Below, piece by piece: positions 1 through 6,270 of a stretch of DNA of 19,549 bases. The notes below the pieces were generated by a model. That model saw nothing but the letters and a program-made list of their open reading frames with translations, did no database searches and had not been told where the DNA came from. A program made the position numbers and the translations under genes. How positions within the stretch are numbered: position 1 is the first letter of the stretch; each line of letters starts with the position of its first letter. This stretch comes from Candidatus Woesearchaeota archaeon (GTDB lineage: Archaea; Nanobdellota; Nanobdellia; Woesearchaeales; UBA11576), in NCBI GenBank assembly GCA_019322385.1, contig JAHWIS010000144.1:1-19549 (forward strand). Reading direction: 5' to 3'.

Positions 1-564
1 CCATACGATGCCGTTCTGTCCGACAAGTATCCTGCAGTCTGTGTACTGCTTTATCATTGATACCATCGATCCCTGCTTGCCGATTATCCTCGGCACCTTG
101 TTGGCATTGACCTTGACTATCCTTCCGCCCCTGAGCTTCCTGAGACCAGGGCCTTTCATCGTCAGGTCTATCAGGTTCTGGCTCGTGACCTGCGTTATCT
201 TTGCCATCACATAGTCTCCGATAGCAAAATATTTCGTGAGGTCTGATCCTCGCGCTATGAATTCAGAGGTCGCGTCCTTCATGTTCAGGAATGAGGAGTA
301 AGCACAGTTAGTGTCTATCCTCCAGCCTGTCAAAAGTATGTCAGTGACTTGCCCGATTATCGTGTCCCCTCTTTTCGGGAAATACACTCCTGATAATGGC
401 ACAAGCTTGAGCACTTTTCCATCTACATTGAGGAGACCAAGCCTTGAAGCAAGTATCTTGTCTCCTTCCCTTCGCGTCCCATAGCTCGGCAGGTAGTCCA
501 TACCTTCTGCCAGAGTCTCTCCTGGGACGACAACTTCTTTGTCTTTTACTTTTATTTCTCCCAT
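1..564 (-). CDS. rrp4: Exosome RNA-binding subunit Rrp4 (3' end outside window)
   Basis: The frame is open for 188 codons from an ATG at 564 down to the window edge, so the C-terminus is missing. The N-terminus (MGEIKVKDKEVVVPGETLAE) and the segment Y-L-P-S-Y-G-T are typical of Rrp4. An S1 domain follows at about residues 60-130 (GDTIIGQVTDILLTGWRID), then the start of a KH domain (KVNANKVPRIIGKQGSM, about 150-170) with its GxxG-type loop I-I-G-K-Q-G. Known role: Rrp4 forms the cap of the archaeal exosome with Csl4, binds RNA and feeds it to the Rrp41/Rrp42 phosphorolytic ring. It is the last visible gene of the rnp2-psmA-SBDS-rrp4 operon, 44 nt after SBDS, with a weak SD (GGAAGTG). Rrp41 and Rrp42 would be expected just beyond the left edge. 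Confidence 0.93.
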   Translation of the reverse strand, partial: MGEIKVKDKEVVVPGETLAEGMDYLPSYGTRREGDKILASRLGLLNVDGKVLKLVPLSGVYFPKRGDTIIGQVTDILLTGWRIDTNCAYSSFLNMKDATSEFIARGSDLTKYFAIGDYVMAKITQVTSQNLIDLTMKGPGLRKLRGGRIVKVNANKVPRIIGKQGSMVSMIKQYTDCRILVGQNGIVW

Positions 565-608
565 TGTTTTTCACTTCCTTATTGTTGGATCATGATGCCT
601 GCGTCATT

Positions 609-1334
609 TCACTCGCCGACTATCTTTATGTTGACTCCGCCGTGTGTCATGCTGTTGAGCCTGCCCATGACATCTTCCTGCAGGCCTGCTGGTATCTCAA
701 GATTGACAATCAAACTGCCGTCATTTGTCCAGTTCTCTTTCTTGATGTCACCCAGTCGCTTCAGCACTCCGTATGCCTGGTGAGCATACTGCGGCGGCAC
801 GTCGATCTCCAATACCATCTGTTCTATCCGCAGGGGCAATATTACCCTAAGCTTTGATATTACCTCATCGACCTGTTCTTCTGCTGTCCTGAATTCGTCT
901 ATCTTGCACTTTGCCTGCTCGTATGCATTCTCTATCCGCGTCAGTGGATGTGGCAGCTTTGTCTTCGGGTCGATTGCGTTCCTCTGTATCAATGTCAATA
1001 TACGTTTCTTCTTCTCTGCGCGTATCTTGTCCCTGTATTCTGTTGTCAGCTGTATCTGTCCTTCCTTGAGTATGATCGACGCGACCTTTAGAGGGTCGGA
1101 TGAGTTGAAGAGCGATTTCATTTCTGTTTCAGGCGCAAAGACCCCTTTCTTCGCGTCTGTGAAAACTTGTTCTCCCTTGAGCACATCCTTGATGTCTATC
1201 GTTGCACCCCTCTTGTATGCGATTGCATTGTCAGGATCCACGACTATCTCAAAGTTCTGTCCGCCTTTCTTCAGCCTTGCCAGGTTGAAGCTTACGCGTT
1301 CCTGGTCCATGCTTATTGGCCGTCCTATTCCCAT
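609..1334 (-). CDS. SBDS/Sdo1 ribosome maturation protein
   Basis: This is an SBDS family protein of 241 residues. The N-terminal FYSH domain shows N-L-A-R-L-K-K-G-G followed by F-E-I-V-V-D-P, close to the family signature, and a second conserved stretch is Q-L-T-T-E-Y-R-D-K, with middle and ferredoxin-like C-terminal domains after it. Length is normal. Known role: with the EF-2-like GTPase it helps release anti-association factor aIF6 from the large subunit. Start choice: ATG at 1334 has AGGTG five nt upstream. A GTG at 1352 overlaps the psmA stop (GTGA) and would add six residues; an internal ATG at 1310 fits homologue N-termini but lacks an SD. It is translationally linked to psmA. Confidence 0.93.
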   Translation of the reverse strand: MGIGRPISMDQERVSFNLARLKKGGQNFEIVVDPDNAIAYKRGATIDIKDVLKGEQVFTDAKKGVFAPETEMKSLFNSSDPLKVASIILKEGQIQLTTEYRDKIRAEKKKRILTLIQRNAIDPKTKLPHPLTRIENAYEQAKCKIDEFRTAEEQVDEVISKLRVILPLRIEQMVLEIDVPPQYAHQAYGVLKRLGDIKKENWTNDGSLIVNLEIPAGLQEDVMGRLNSMTHGGVNIKIVGE

Positions 1335-1348
1335 TTTCGCACCTGCAA

Positions 1349-2074
1349 TCACTTGACCTGTCTTAGTGTGTTCTCAAGCTCTTTCTTTGCGATCTTTGTG
1401 AACTTCTTGTCTGCAATCGCTATGAATGCTGCGTCAAGCCTGTCAGCGTTGAAGTCTTCGTCAAGCACCTGTTTCAATGATTCGACGCAGAGCTTGAGCC
1501 CTTCCTGCATCGATAATGATGGCTTGTACTTCTTGTGCAGTATCTCTTCGATGCCTTCTTCTCCTTCACCGATCACGACTGCATTGTATTGGAAAAATAT
1601 GCCTGTAGGGTCTGTCTCGAACAGTTTTGGACCATCTGCATCGATTCCTGCGACAAGTATTGACACTCCGAATGGCCGAAGACCGCCTGACTGTGTGCAT
1701 ATCTGCTTGAGGTCGCAGATGTTCTTGACAATACTCAAAACATCAATCGGTCCGTCATACGTGACCTGGTGCTGCTGCGCCTTTACCTGCGCCCTCTCGA
1801 TCAGCACTCGCGCATCAGAGATTATGCCTGATGCTGTCGCTCCGACATGCTCATCTATCTGGAATATCTTCTCGATCGCGTCTGTGACAACAAGCGGATC
1901 CACTATCCTCTTGTCAGTAACGAGCACTACGCCATCAGAACATACCATCCCGATTGCTGTAGAGCCCTGCTTGACTGTTTTCTTTGCATATTCAACCTGA
2001 AGAAGCCTTCCGTCAGGGCTGAACATCGTGATTGCCCTGTCGTACCCCATCATTTGGTGATTGACTGATTCCAT
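1349..2074 (-). CDS. psmA: 20S proteasome alpha subunit
   Basis: This is the alpha subunit that forms the outer heptameric rings and gate of the archaeal 20S proteasome. The N-terminus M-M-G-Y-D-R-A-I-T-M-F-S-P-D-G-R-L-L-Q-V-E-Y-A is the classic proteasome alpha signature. There is no catalytic N-terminal Thr, as expected for alpha. At 241 residues the length is normal. The start at 2074 is well supported by an SD (AAAGGAGGTC) with good spacing; ATGs at residues 8 and 9 are alternatives nearer to homologue starts. The gene lies 22 nt after rnp2 and its stop sits at the start region of SBDS, an order matching the archaeal exosome-proteasome superoperon. Confidence 0.97.
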   Translation of the reverse strand: MESVNHQMMGYDRAITMFSPDGRLLQVEYAKKTVKQGSTAIGMVCSDGVVLVTDKRIVDPLVVTDAIEKIFQIDEHVGATASGIISDARVLIERAQVKAQQHQVTYDGPIDVLSIVKNICDLKQICTQSGGLRPFGVSILVAGIDADGPKLFETDPTGIFFQYNAVVIGEGEEGIEEILHKKYKPSLSMQEGLKLCVESLKQVLDEDFNADRLDAAFIAIADKKFTKIAKKELENTLRQVK

Positions 2075-2096
2075 TTTTTGACCTCCTTTATCATGA

Positions 2097-2456
2097 TTAT
2101 CCTGCTATGAATTTTCCTTCTGCCTTTTTCAGCATCCCGCTTGTTCCGCGGGACCGCACAACAACATTCTGTCTTCCGATCTGTTCTATCAGTGCAAGTG
2201 TTGCCTTAAGCTTGTCCAATGATTTGTTGTTCACCCTTACCAACCCCCTTTGCTTCTCCTTATTGAACTTCTCTGGCAGCATGGCTATGCCTGCCTCTGC
2301 GCATCCCAGCTCTCCAAGATATTCAAGTGCTTTTTCCTGGATCTCTTTAGATACCGCGTTAAAATCCTCTATTGGCCGTTCTGAGATGATTTCAAACGCC
2401 AAATAGCGTTTTCTCTCCCTTAAAGACGGCAATAACGGTTTTATCTTCTTTTTAAT
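2097..2456 (-). CDS. rnp2: Ribonuclease P protein component 2 (Pop5), probable AUU start
   Basis: The protein matches archaeal Rnp2/Pop5: L-P-S-L-R-E-R-K-R-Y-L-A-F-E-I near the N-terminus and F-N-K-E-K-Q-R-G-L-V-R-V in the middle, about 110-119 residues in all. Pop5 pairs with Rpp30 in archaeal RNase P and supports 5' tRNA maturation. No ATG or GTG exists in frame at the N-terminus; a TGA lies just upstream. The choices are TTG at 2432, without an SD at proper distance, or ATT at 2456, which has AGGTGA six nt upstream. The ATT start gives I/M-K-K-K-I-K-P-L-L-P-S-L, resembling homologues that carry a short basic N-terminus before L-P-P-x-L-R. I therefore chose ATT, while noting that a single base error (ATT for ATG) would look the same. 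First gene of the operon. Confidence 0.9.
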   Translation of the reverse strand: MKKKIKPLLPSLRERKRYLAFEIISERPIEDFNAVSKEIQEKALEYLGELGCAEAGIAMLPEKFNKEKQRGLVRVNNKSLDKLKATLALIEQIGRQNVVVRSRGTSGMLKKAEGKFIAG

Positions 2457-2462
2457 CGTTTT

Positions 2463-2515
2463 TCACCTATAAATTTGTTTTTCAACAGAGAAATAACGAT
2501 AGGTGATTATTTCTC
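2463..2515 (-). promoter_or_regulatory. rnp2 leader: hairpin whose loop matches the SD
   Basis: On the minus strand a perfect 10-bp stem (AGAGAAATAA / TTATTTCTCT, 2516-2507 and 2496-2487) encloses a ten-base loop. Eight loop bases, TCACCTAT (2506-2499), are the exact reverse complement of ATAGGTGA (2470-2463), which is the SD region of rnp2. The linker between them is A-rich (16 nt). This permits an H-type pseudoknot that would block the ribosome site. The complementarity is seen directly; regulation is inferred. Confidence 0.5.
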
Positions 2516-2548
2516 TTCTCTCTCGCATCACCATCAGAAAAAATACTG

Positions 2549-2560
2549 CTTTATAAAGCT
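2549..2560 (-). promoter_or_regulatory. TATA-like promoter of the rnp2-psmA-SBDS-rrp4 operon
   Basis: The minus strand reads AGCTTTATAAAGC, a strong TATA-like element. A start of transcription about 25 nt downstream (near 2525-2530) would give a leader of about 70 nt that contains the hairpin with the anti-SD loop. The element is nearly palindromic, so direction rests on the gene order. Confidence 0.5.
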
Positions 2561-2589
2561 TTAGTTTTAAGCCAGAATCCAAGAAAATA

Positions 2590-2859
2590 CTAAAAACTCC
2601 GCCTTCTCGGCCGCCTGTCCCTTGAATCAAATGATCGCATAGGAGGCTTCCTCTTCCTCAACACTGGACCACTTTCTTCCTGCCTCTTCAGCCTGACAGC
2701 ATACCCTGCAATCACATTCCTGAGCTTCTTTGATCGGATCTCAGCAAGCTCTTTCAATGACTCCTTGTTCTTCTCATAATTCCGAGAGAACTTCTTAGGG
2801 TGAGCCTTCACAAGCTTGCGCGTAGTCCTCTTGACCATATCTGTCTTGATTCGTCCCAT
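2590..2859 (-). CDS. rps17e: 30S ribosomal protein S17e
   Basis: The 89-residue product starts M-G-R-I-K-T-D-M-V-K-R-T-T-R-K-L-V and continues with F-S-R-N-Y-E-K-N-K and S-K-K-L-R-N-V-I-A-G-Y-A-V-R-L, the S17e signature. It is an archaeal/eukaryotic small-subunit protein. The tail is long and very basic (R-D-R-R-P-R-R-R-S-F), probably rRNA-contacting. The open frame continues upstream to 3015, but that extension is not coding in appearance, and a TATA-like element ends 23 nt before the ATG at 2859. The transcript is therefore probably leaderless and starts at this ATG. No SD is present, consistent with this. Confidence 0.95.
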   Translation of the reverse strand: MGRIKTDMVKRTTRKLVKAHPKKFSRNYEKNKESLKELAEIRSKKLRNVIAGYAVRLKRQEESGPVLRKRKPPMRSFDSRDRRPRRRSF

Positions 2860-2881
2860 GAACTCTGCAGAACCAGCCACT

Positions 2882-2892
2882 ATTATATAAAG
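2882..2892 (-). promoter_or_regulatory. TATA-like promoter for S17e
   Basis: The minus strand reads CTTTATATAATAG, with the TATA-like core ending 23 nt before the S17e ATG. That spacing places the transcription start at or next to the start codon. Confidence 0.55.
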
Positions 2893-3024
2893 ATTTCCAC
2901 ACCGTCTAAAAACTCCTGAAACCATCACAACAACCCAAGTAAAACCTTCCGACCACTCTCGAGTGGTAATCTGCGCCCGTTCCCAGTAAAAGAAAATGAT
3001 ACGCGAAATTTTCACGATGATTCA

Positions 3025-3040
3025 CGAAAGATTTAAATAC
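3025..3040 (+). promoter_or_regulatory. BRE/TATA-like promoter for the 3137 gene
   Basis: CGAAAGATTTAAATACC has the form of an archaeal BRE (purine-rich, CGAAA) followed by a TATA box. Transcription would begin near 3063, leaving a leader of about 70 nt before the ATG at 3137. A second AT-rich element at 3061-3072 could be an alternative. Confidence 0.5.
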
Positions 3041-3136
3041 CAGTAAACATTCCTAGTATACTAAATTATATACCCAGAGACAAAACAAGTCACTACTCGG
3101 TAGTTGAAACTATGACACAAGAGGCTTAAGAAATTC

Positions 3137-3613
3137 ATGCAACCGAAATACACAAAACTTAATGAACAAACACCCTCCAAATACAAACCACGTGAAGATT
3201 ACATAGCATTCACAAAAAGGGTTGAACAGGCTTTGGATCAGAGGACAGAACAGGAGCCAGACTTTTCTCCGCAGAGCAGCAGCATAGACCAACTCATAAC
3301 AGAACCTGAAGAACTTAGCATGTTCAGGCATGAGACAAAAGTCCTTGTCGCAGTAGAGCAGGGATTCCCTTATTCTATCTGCTATGGAACTGAAGCGTCA
3401 GATTCCCATAAGAAACCGATCTGCAGGGTCAATGGCGAATTCGGAGAGATACCATTAGAGCTTGCGTATCTTCTAAGGACAGAGTATGGCAAGCAAGAGA
3501 ATTCAACTATCTGCCCAACATGCGAAAAATCAATAAGAAATGAGATGGTAAAACGATACAACAGAAAATCAATAGTACGTCAAGCCAAAGCTGCCTTGCA
3601 ATGCCCGACTTAA
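3137..3613 (+). CDS. Unrecognised 158-residue protein with CxxC
   Basis: I do not recognise this family. The product is hydrophilic with no membrane segment. The first 60 residues are charged and low in hydrophobics (K-Y-K-P-R-E-D-Y, E-Q-E-P-D-F), so probably extended. Residues 65-115 look folded (K-V-L-V-A-V-E-Q-G-F-P-Y-S-I-C-Y-G). The C-terminal part has C82, C96, a C-P-T-C pair (126/129) and a basic tail, so metal binding is possible. A five-codon reading frame (3112-3129) lies just upstream and contains the only SD-like GAGG. It has its own promoter and is separated from the nuclease gene by about 95 nt. Codon use resembles its neighbours, so I take it as a real gene. Confidence 0.7.
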   Translation: MQPKYTKLNEQTPSKYKPREDYIAFTKRVEQALDQRTEQEPDFSPQSSSIDQLITEPEELSMFRHETKVLVAVEQGFPYSICYGTEASDSHKKPICRVNGEFGEIPLELAYLLRTEYGKQENSTICPTCEKSIRNEMVKRYNRKSIVRQAKAALQCPT

Positions 3614-3708
3614 AACATTTTCAACTTCTAACAACAACACTTAAATAACACCTCTCCTTTTTCTAGAACCACTTCTAAAAAAAATAATTCAAAAAGAGTT
3701 GACACCCC

Positions 3709-4524
3709 ATGCCGAAAAGAGTACAATCCCCAAGTTCAATAAACACCTTCAAGCAGTGTCCTAGAAAATACTTCTATCAATATATAATAAAACATCCGAC
3801 AAAGGAGAACATACATTGCATCAGGGGAAATATAGTGCATGATGCTCTTGAGAAGTTCTTCAGCATAGATATTACCTCAATAGATCCGGACAGCTTCAAG
3901 AAAGAGCTGTCATTCTATCTCAAGAATCTGTTCGATGCATGCTGGTCAGGTGCAAAGAACCGGCTCAGCAAGGTCGGTCTCGATGACAGCAAGCTCCAGT
4001 TCTATCACGACGAAAGCATGCAGATGCTTGCGAACTGGCTCAACCACCTGTTCGAAGACATTGACAGCGAAATAAAACAGAACAACACGCCGCTGAAGCA
4101 GGCATTCAAGAAACTCGCCCCAGACGAGATGGAAAAGCATTTCAAGGATGGGGAGCTTATGGTCAGAGGATTCATCGACGCGATACATAGGGAAGGCGAG
4201 CACATAACTGTGATGGACTACAAGACATCAAAGTCAGATGAGATGAAGCCAGAGTATTTGTTACAATTAGGAATATATGCCGTGCTTTACGAGAAACAGC
4301 ATGGAAACTACCCTAACAAGGTAGGCATATGGTTCCTCAAGCACGGACCCAATGTCATCGATGTCACGCCAAAGCTTATCAAGGACGCTGAGTTTGAGAT
4401 CGAGCAGATACATTTCGCGACAGAATCAGAACAGATAAGGGATTACCCGAAAAAAGAGTCAGGATTGTGCAGATGGTCGACTGGCCAGTGCGATTTTTAT
4501 GATATCTGTATCAAAGATAGATAA
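3709..4524 (+). CDS. RecB/Cas4-like PD-(D/E)XK nuclease with Fe-S cysteines
   Basis: This 271-residue protein has the motifs of the RecB-type PD-(D/E)XK nuclease superfamily. S-P-S-S-I-N-T-F-K-Q-C-P-R-K-Y-F-Y is the typical N-terminus. R-G-N-I-V-H-D-A carries the motif I histidine (H44). D157 lies in V-R-G-F-I-D-A-I, and the catalytic D170-Y-K172 follows in V-M-D-Y-K-T-S-K, with Q186-x3-Y190 after that. Cysteines C17, C254, C261 and C267 match the split four-Cys [4Fe-4S] arrangement of Cas4 and AddB. Known members cut or trim single-stranded DNA ends. It stands alone: no helicase, cas1 or CRISPR array is in the window. The zinc ribbon gene starts 13 nt downstream, so they are probably co-transcribed. 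No clear SD; TTAAATAA at 3641 may be the TATA element. Cas4-like versus generic PDDEXK_1 cannot be settled by eye. Confidence 0.88.
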   Translation: MPKRVQSPSSINTFKQCPRKYFYQYIIKHPTKENIHCIRGNIVHDALEKFFSIDITSIDPDSFKKELSFYLKNLFDACWSGAKNRLSKVGLDDSKLQFYHDESMQMLANWLNHLFEDIDSEIKQNNTPLKQAFKKLAPDEMEKHFKDGELMVRGFIDAIHREGEHITVMDYKTSKSDEMKPEYLLQLGIYAVLYEKQHGNYPNKVGIWFLKHGPNVIDVTPKLIKDAEFEIEQIHFATESEQIRDYPKKESGLCRWSTGQCDFYDICIKDR

Positions 4525-4537
4525 TGGAGGTATGACA

Positions 4538-4795
4538 ATGGTTGAATGCGAACAATGCGGCAATGAACCGATTGAAGAAGATGTATACTGCAGGCAGTGC
4601 GGTGCAGAGCTCCCTAACAGCACAATGAACTGCGAGTGCGGTGCAGATGTCCTTTCAGATGACAACTACTGCCACCAGTGCGGTGCTGCTTTCGATGGTG
4701 TTGTAGAAGAGCCTGCGCACGAGGAAGAGGAAGGCGACGAAGAGTCTGACGAAGACACTGAAGAAGAGAGTGAAAACCAGAATCAGATCTTCTAA
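4538..4795 (+). CDS. Double zinc ribbon protein with acidic tail
   Basis: An 85-residue protein with two zinc-ribbon-like knuckle sets: C4-x2-C7 and C18-x2-C21, then C32-x-C34 and C45-x2-C48 (E-C-E-Q-C-G, Y-C-R-Q-C-G, N-C-E-C-G, Y-C-H-Q-C-G). After residue 55 it becomes a strongly acidic, probably disordered tail that ends Q-N-Q-I-F. Of the two adjacent ATGs (4532 and 4538), the second is seven nt from the GGAGG at 4526-4530, so I start there. A longer in-frame start at 4499 would lie inside the nuclease gene and is unlikely. The third knuckle is C-x-C rather than C-x2-C. Position directly after the nuclease suggests a partner or regulator, but the function is unknown. Confidence 0.8.
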   Translation: MVECEQCGNEPIEEDVYCRQCGAELPNSTMNCECGADVLSDDNYCHQCGAAFDGVVEEPAHEEEEGDEESDEDTEEESENQNQIF

Positions 4796-4807
4796 ATCTT
4801 TTTAGAA
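4790..4807. terminator. Hairpin between convergent genes
   Basis: TTCTAAA-TCTT-TTTAGAA is a perfect 7-bp stem that includes the stop of the zinc ribbon gene and is followed by ATCTTTT. It lies between convergent transcription units and could end transcription from either side. Confidence 0.35.
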
Positions 4808-4812
4808 ATCTT

Positions 4813-4890
4813 TTACACGTAGATTGCGCTCGCTACTGAAGCAAGCATCATCGCAACACCGATCCATAATAGGTATTTCTTTATCTTCAT
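4813..4890 (-). CDS. 25-residue single-TM microprotein
   Basis: The minus strand encodes M-K-I-K-K-Y-L-L-W-I-G-V-A-M-M-L-A-S-V-A-S-A-I-Y-V then TAA. It has a basic N-terminus, a hydrophobic stretch of about 18 residues and an A-S-A end, so it looks like a membrane peptide or isolated signal-anchor. A strong SD, GGGGTGG, lies six nt before the ATG at 4890, which argues for real translation. It sits 61 nt downstream of the methylthiotransferase gene on the same strand and is too short for normal gene calling. No family is recognised. Confidence 0.55.
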   Translation of the reverse strand: MKIKKYLLWIGVAMMLASVASAIYV

Positions 4891-4951
4891 CCAAAACCAC
4901 CCCAACAGATTCCTGGCTTCTTGAGGTGATTAATAAAGATAACGCAAAAAA

Positions 4952-6238
4952 TTATAAAGACCCTTCCAGATGATATGTATGAGCTTTCACGCGCTTGATT
5001 TCAACACTTTCTCCGAGGGAAAACACACCTTTTAAAGCGACCGGTTTATACGCGAAATTCCTGCCTATCCAGCTCTCTCCTGAACCCACGCTTCCTTTTT
5101 CATCTATCATTATTTTACCTTTCCATCCTTCCCATATCCTGTTCCGCAGGAGAGACACCTCTTCCTTGACCTTCTTCATCTCCCTGCTACGCTCATTGGT
5201 ATCTCGTCCATGCAACTGGCCTTCCATGTTCGCAGCTGTAGTGCCTGGCCTGGGCCAGAACCTGGATATGTTGATTACGTCAGGCTCCACGCGCTTGATT
5301 ATTTCTTTAGTGGATTGAAAATCTGATATTGATTCTTTAGGGAAACCACAGATGACATCAGTTGCTATAGTGATCTCAGGCATTTCCTTCCGGAACATAG
5401 AGCACACCTTCACAAAGTCAGCAACAGAATATTTCCGCTTCATCAGCTTCAATATATCATCACTACCAGACTGCACAGGAAGATGCACAAACCAAAACAG
5501 CTTTCCTTTATTCTCCTTGAAAACATCAACAAGATCATCAAGATACTCTAGTGCAAAATTAGGATTCATCATGCCCAACCTTACAAAGAAATCCCCCTCA
5601 ATCTCACACACAGCGCGCAGCAAAGCAACTATATTCGTTCCGATGTCTTTTCCATACGCTCCGCAGTCCTGTGACGTGAGCCATATCTCCTTGCACCCGT
5701 CGCGGACATCAGACACCACTCTCTTGACTATTGCTTCTGGATCATAAGACACAAGCTTTCCGCGCGCAAGCCGCGCTTTGCAATAAGTACACTCTCCAAG
5801 ACAGCCTTCAGCAATCGGAACGATTCCCACAACAGGGTTCTTCCTGACAACAGGTATATTGAACCGCTCATTCTTGTCCCACTCCAGCGCATGAACAACA
5901 TTCCCTTGCAATGTCTCCTCGACAACATGAACGATCTTGTTGAGCTGTCTTGTGCCGATTATAGAATAATCTTTCAGTTTTGTCGATGCATAATCCGGCT
6001 CTGCCTGGGTGACGCAGCCAGCGACAACCACTTTCTTTCCTTTTACCTCAGCATACCGCAATGCCCTGAAGAACTTTGTCTCTGCAAGGTTCTTAACAGA
6101 GCAGCTATTCACAACAACAAGATCTGCCTCATCCACAGAATCAACTATAGAATGCCCTGCCTTGCGGAGCAGCCCCATCATGAGTTCCGAGTCTGCGATG
6201 TTCAGTGTACAGCCGAATGTCAAGAATGCAATCTTCAT
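4952..6238 (-). CDS. MiaB/CDKAL1-type tRNA methylthiotransferase
   Basis: Radical SAM methylthiotransferase of 428 residues, the archaeal e-MtaB/CDKAL1-like type that converts t6A37 to ms2t6A37 in tRNA. The N-terminal UPF0004 domain has its three cluster cysteines at C10 (F-L-T-F-G-C-T-L-N), C46 (V-N-S-C-S-V) and C75 (V-V-A-G-C-V). The radical SAM motif is C146-x3-C150-x2-C153 (G-C-L-G-E-C-T-Y-C-K-A-R). Other conserved parts are L-T-S-Q-D-C-G-A-Y-G, H-L-P-V-Q-S-G-S-D and D-V-I-C-G-F-P. A TRAM domain covers about residues 360-426. Length is normal. There is no SD; a TATA-like TTTTTTAAG at 6262-6270 lies about 24 nt before the ATG, so translation is probably leaderless. The t6A specificity is from the family, not proven here. 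Confidence 0.93.
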   Translation of the reverse strand: MKIAFLTFGCTLNIADSELMMGLLRKAGHSIVDSVDEADLVVVNSCSVKNLAETKFFRALRYAEVKGKKVVVAGCVTQAEPDYASTKLKDYSIIGTRQLNKIVHVVEETLQGNVVHALEWDKNERFNIPVVRKNPVVGIVPIAEGCLGECTYCKARLARGKLVSYDPEAIVKRVVSDVRDGCKEIWLTSQDCGAYGKDIGTNIVALLRAVCEIEGDFFVRLGMMNPNFALEYLDDLVDVFKENKGKLFWFVHLPVQSGSDDILKLMKRKYSVADFVKVCSMFRKEMPEITIATDVICGFPKESISDFQSTKEIIKRVEPDVINISRFWPRPGTTAANMEGQLHGRDTNERSREMKKVKEEVSLLRNRIWEGWKGKIMIDEKGSVGSGESWIGRNFAYKPVALKGVFSLGESVEIKRVKAHTYHLEGSL

Positions 6239-6270
6239 GAAAAATAAGAAATCAGGTAAATCTTAAAAAA

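Noticed and set aside
341..574. Minus-strand frame of 77 codons at the left edge
   Set aside because: Shadow of rrp4, whose own frame has a clear S1/KH protein.
2860..3015. 52-residue N-terminal extension of S17e
   Set aside because: The TATA-like element lies inside the extension and homologues start at M-G-R-I-K-T.
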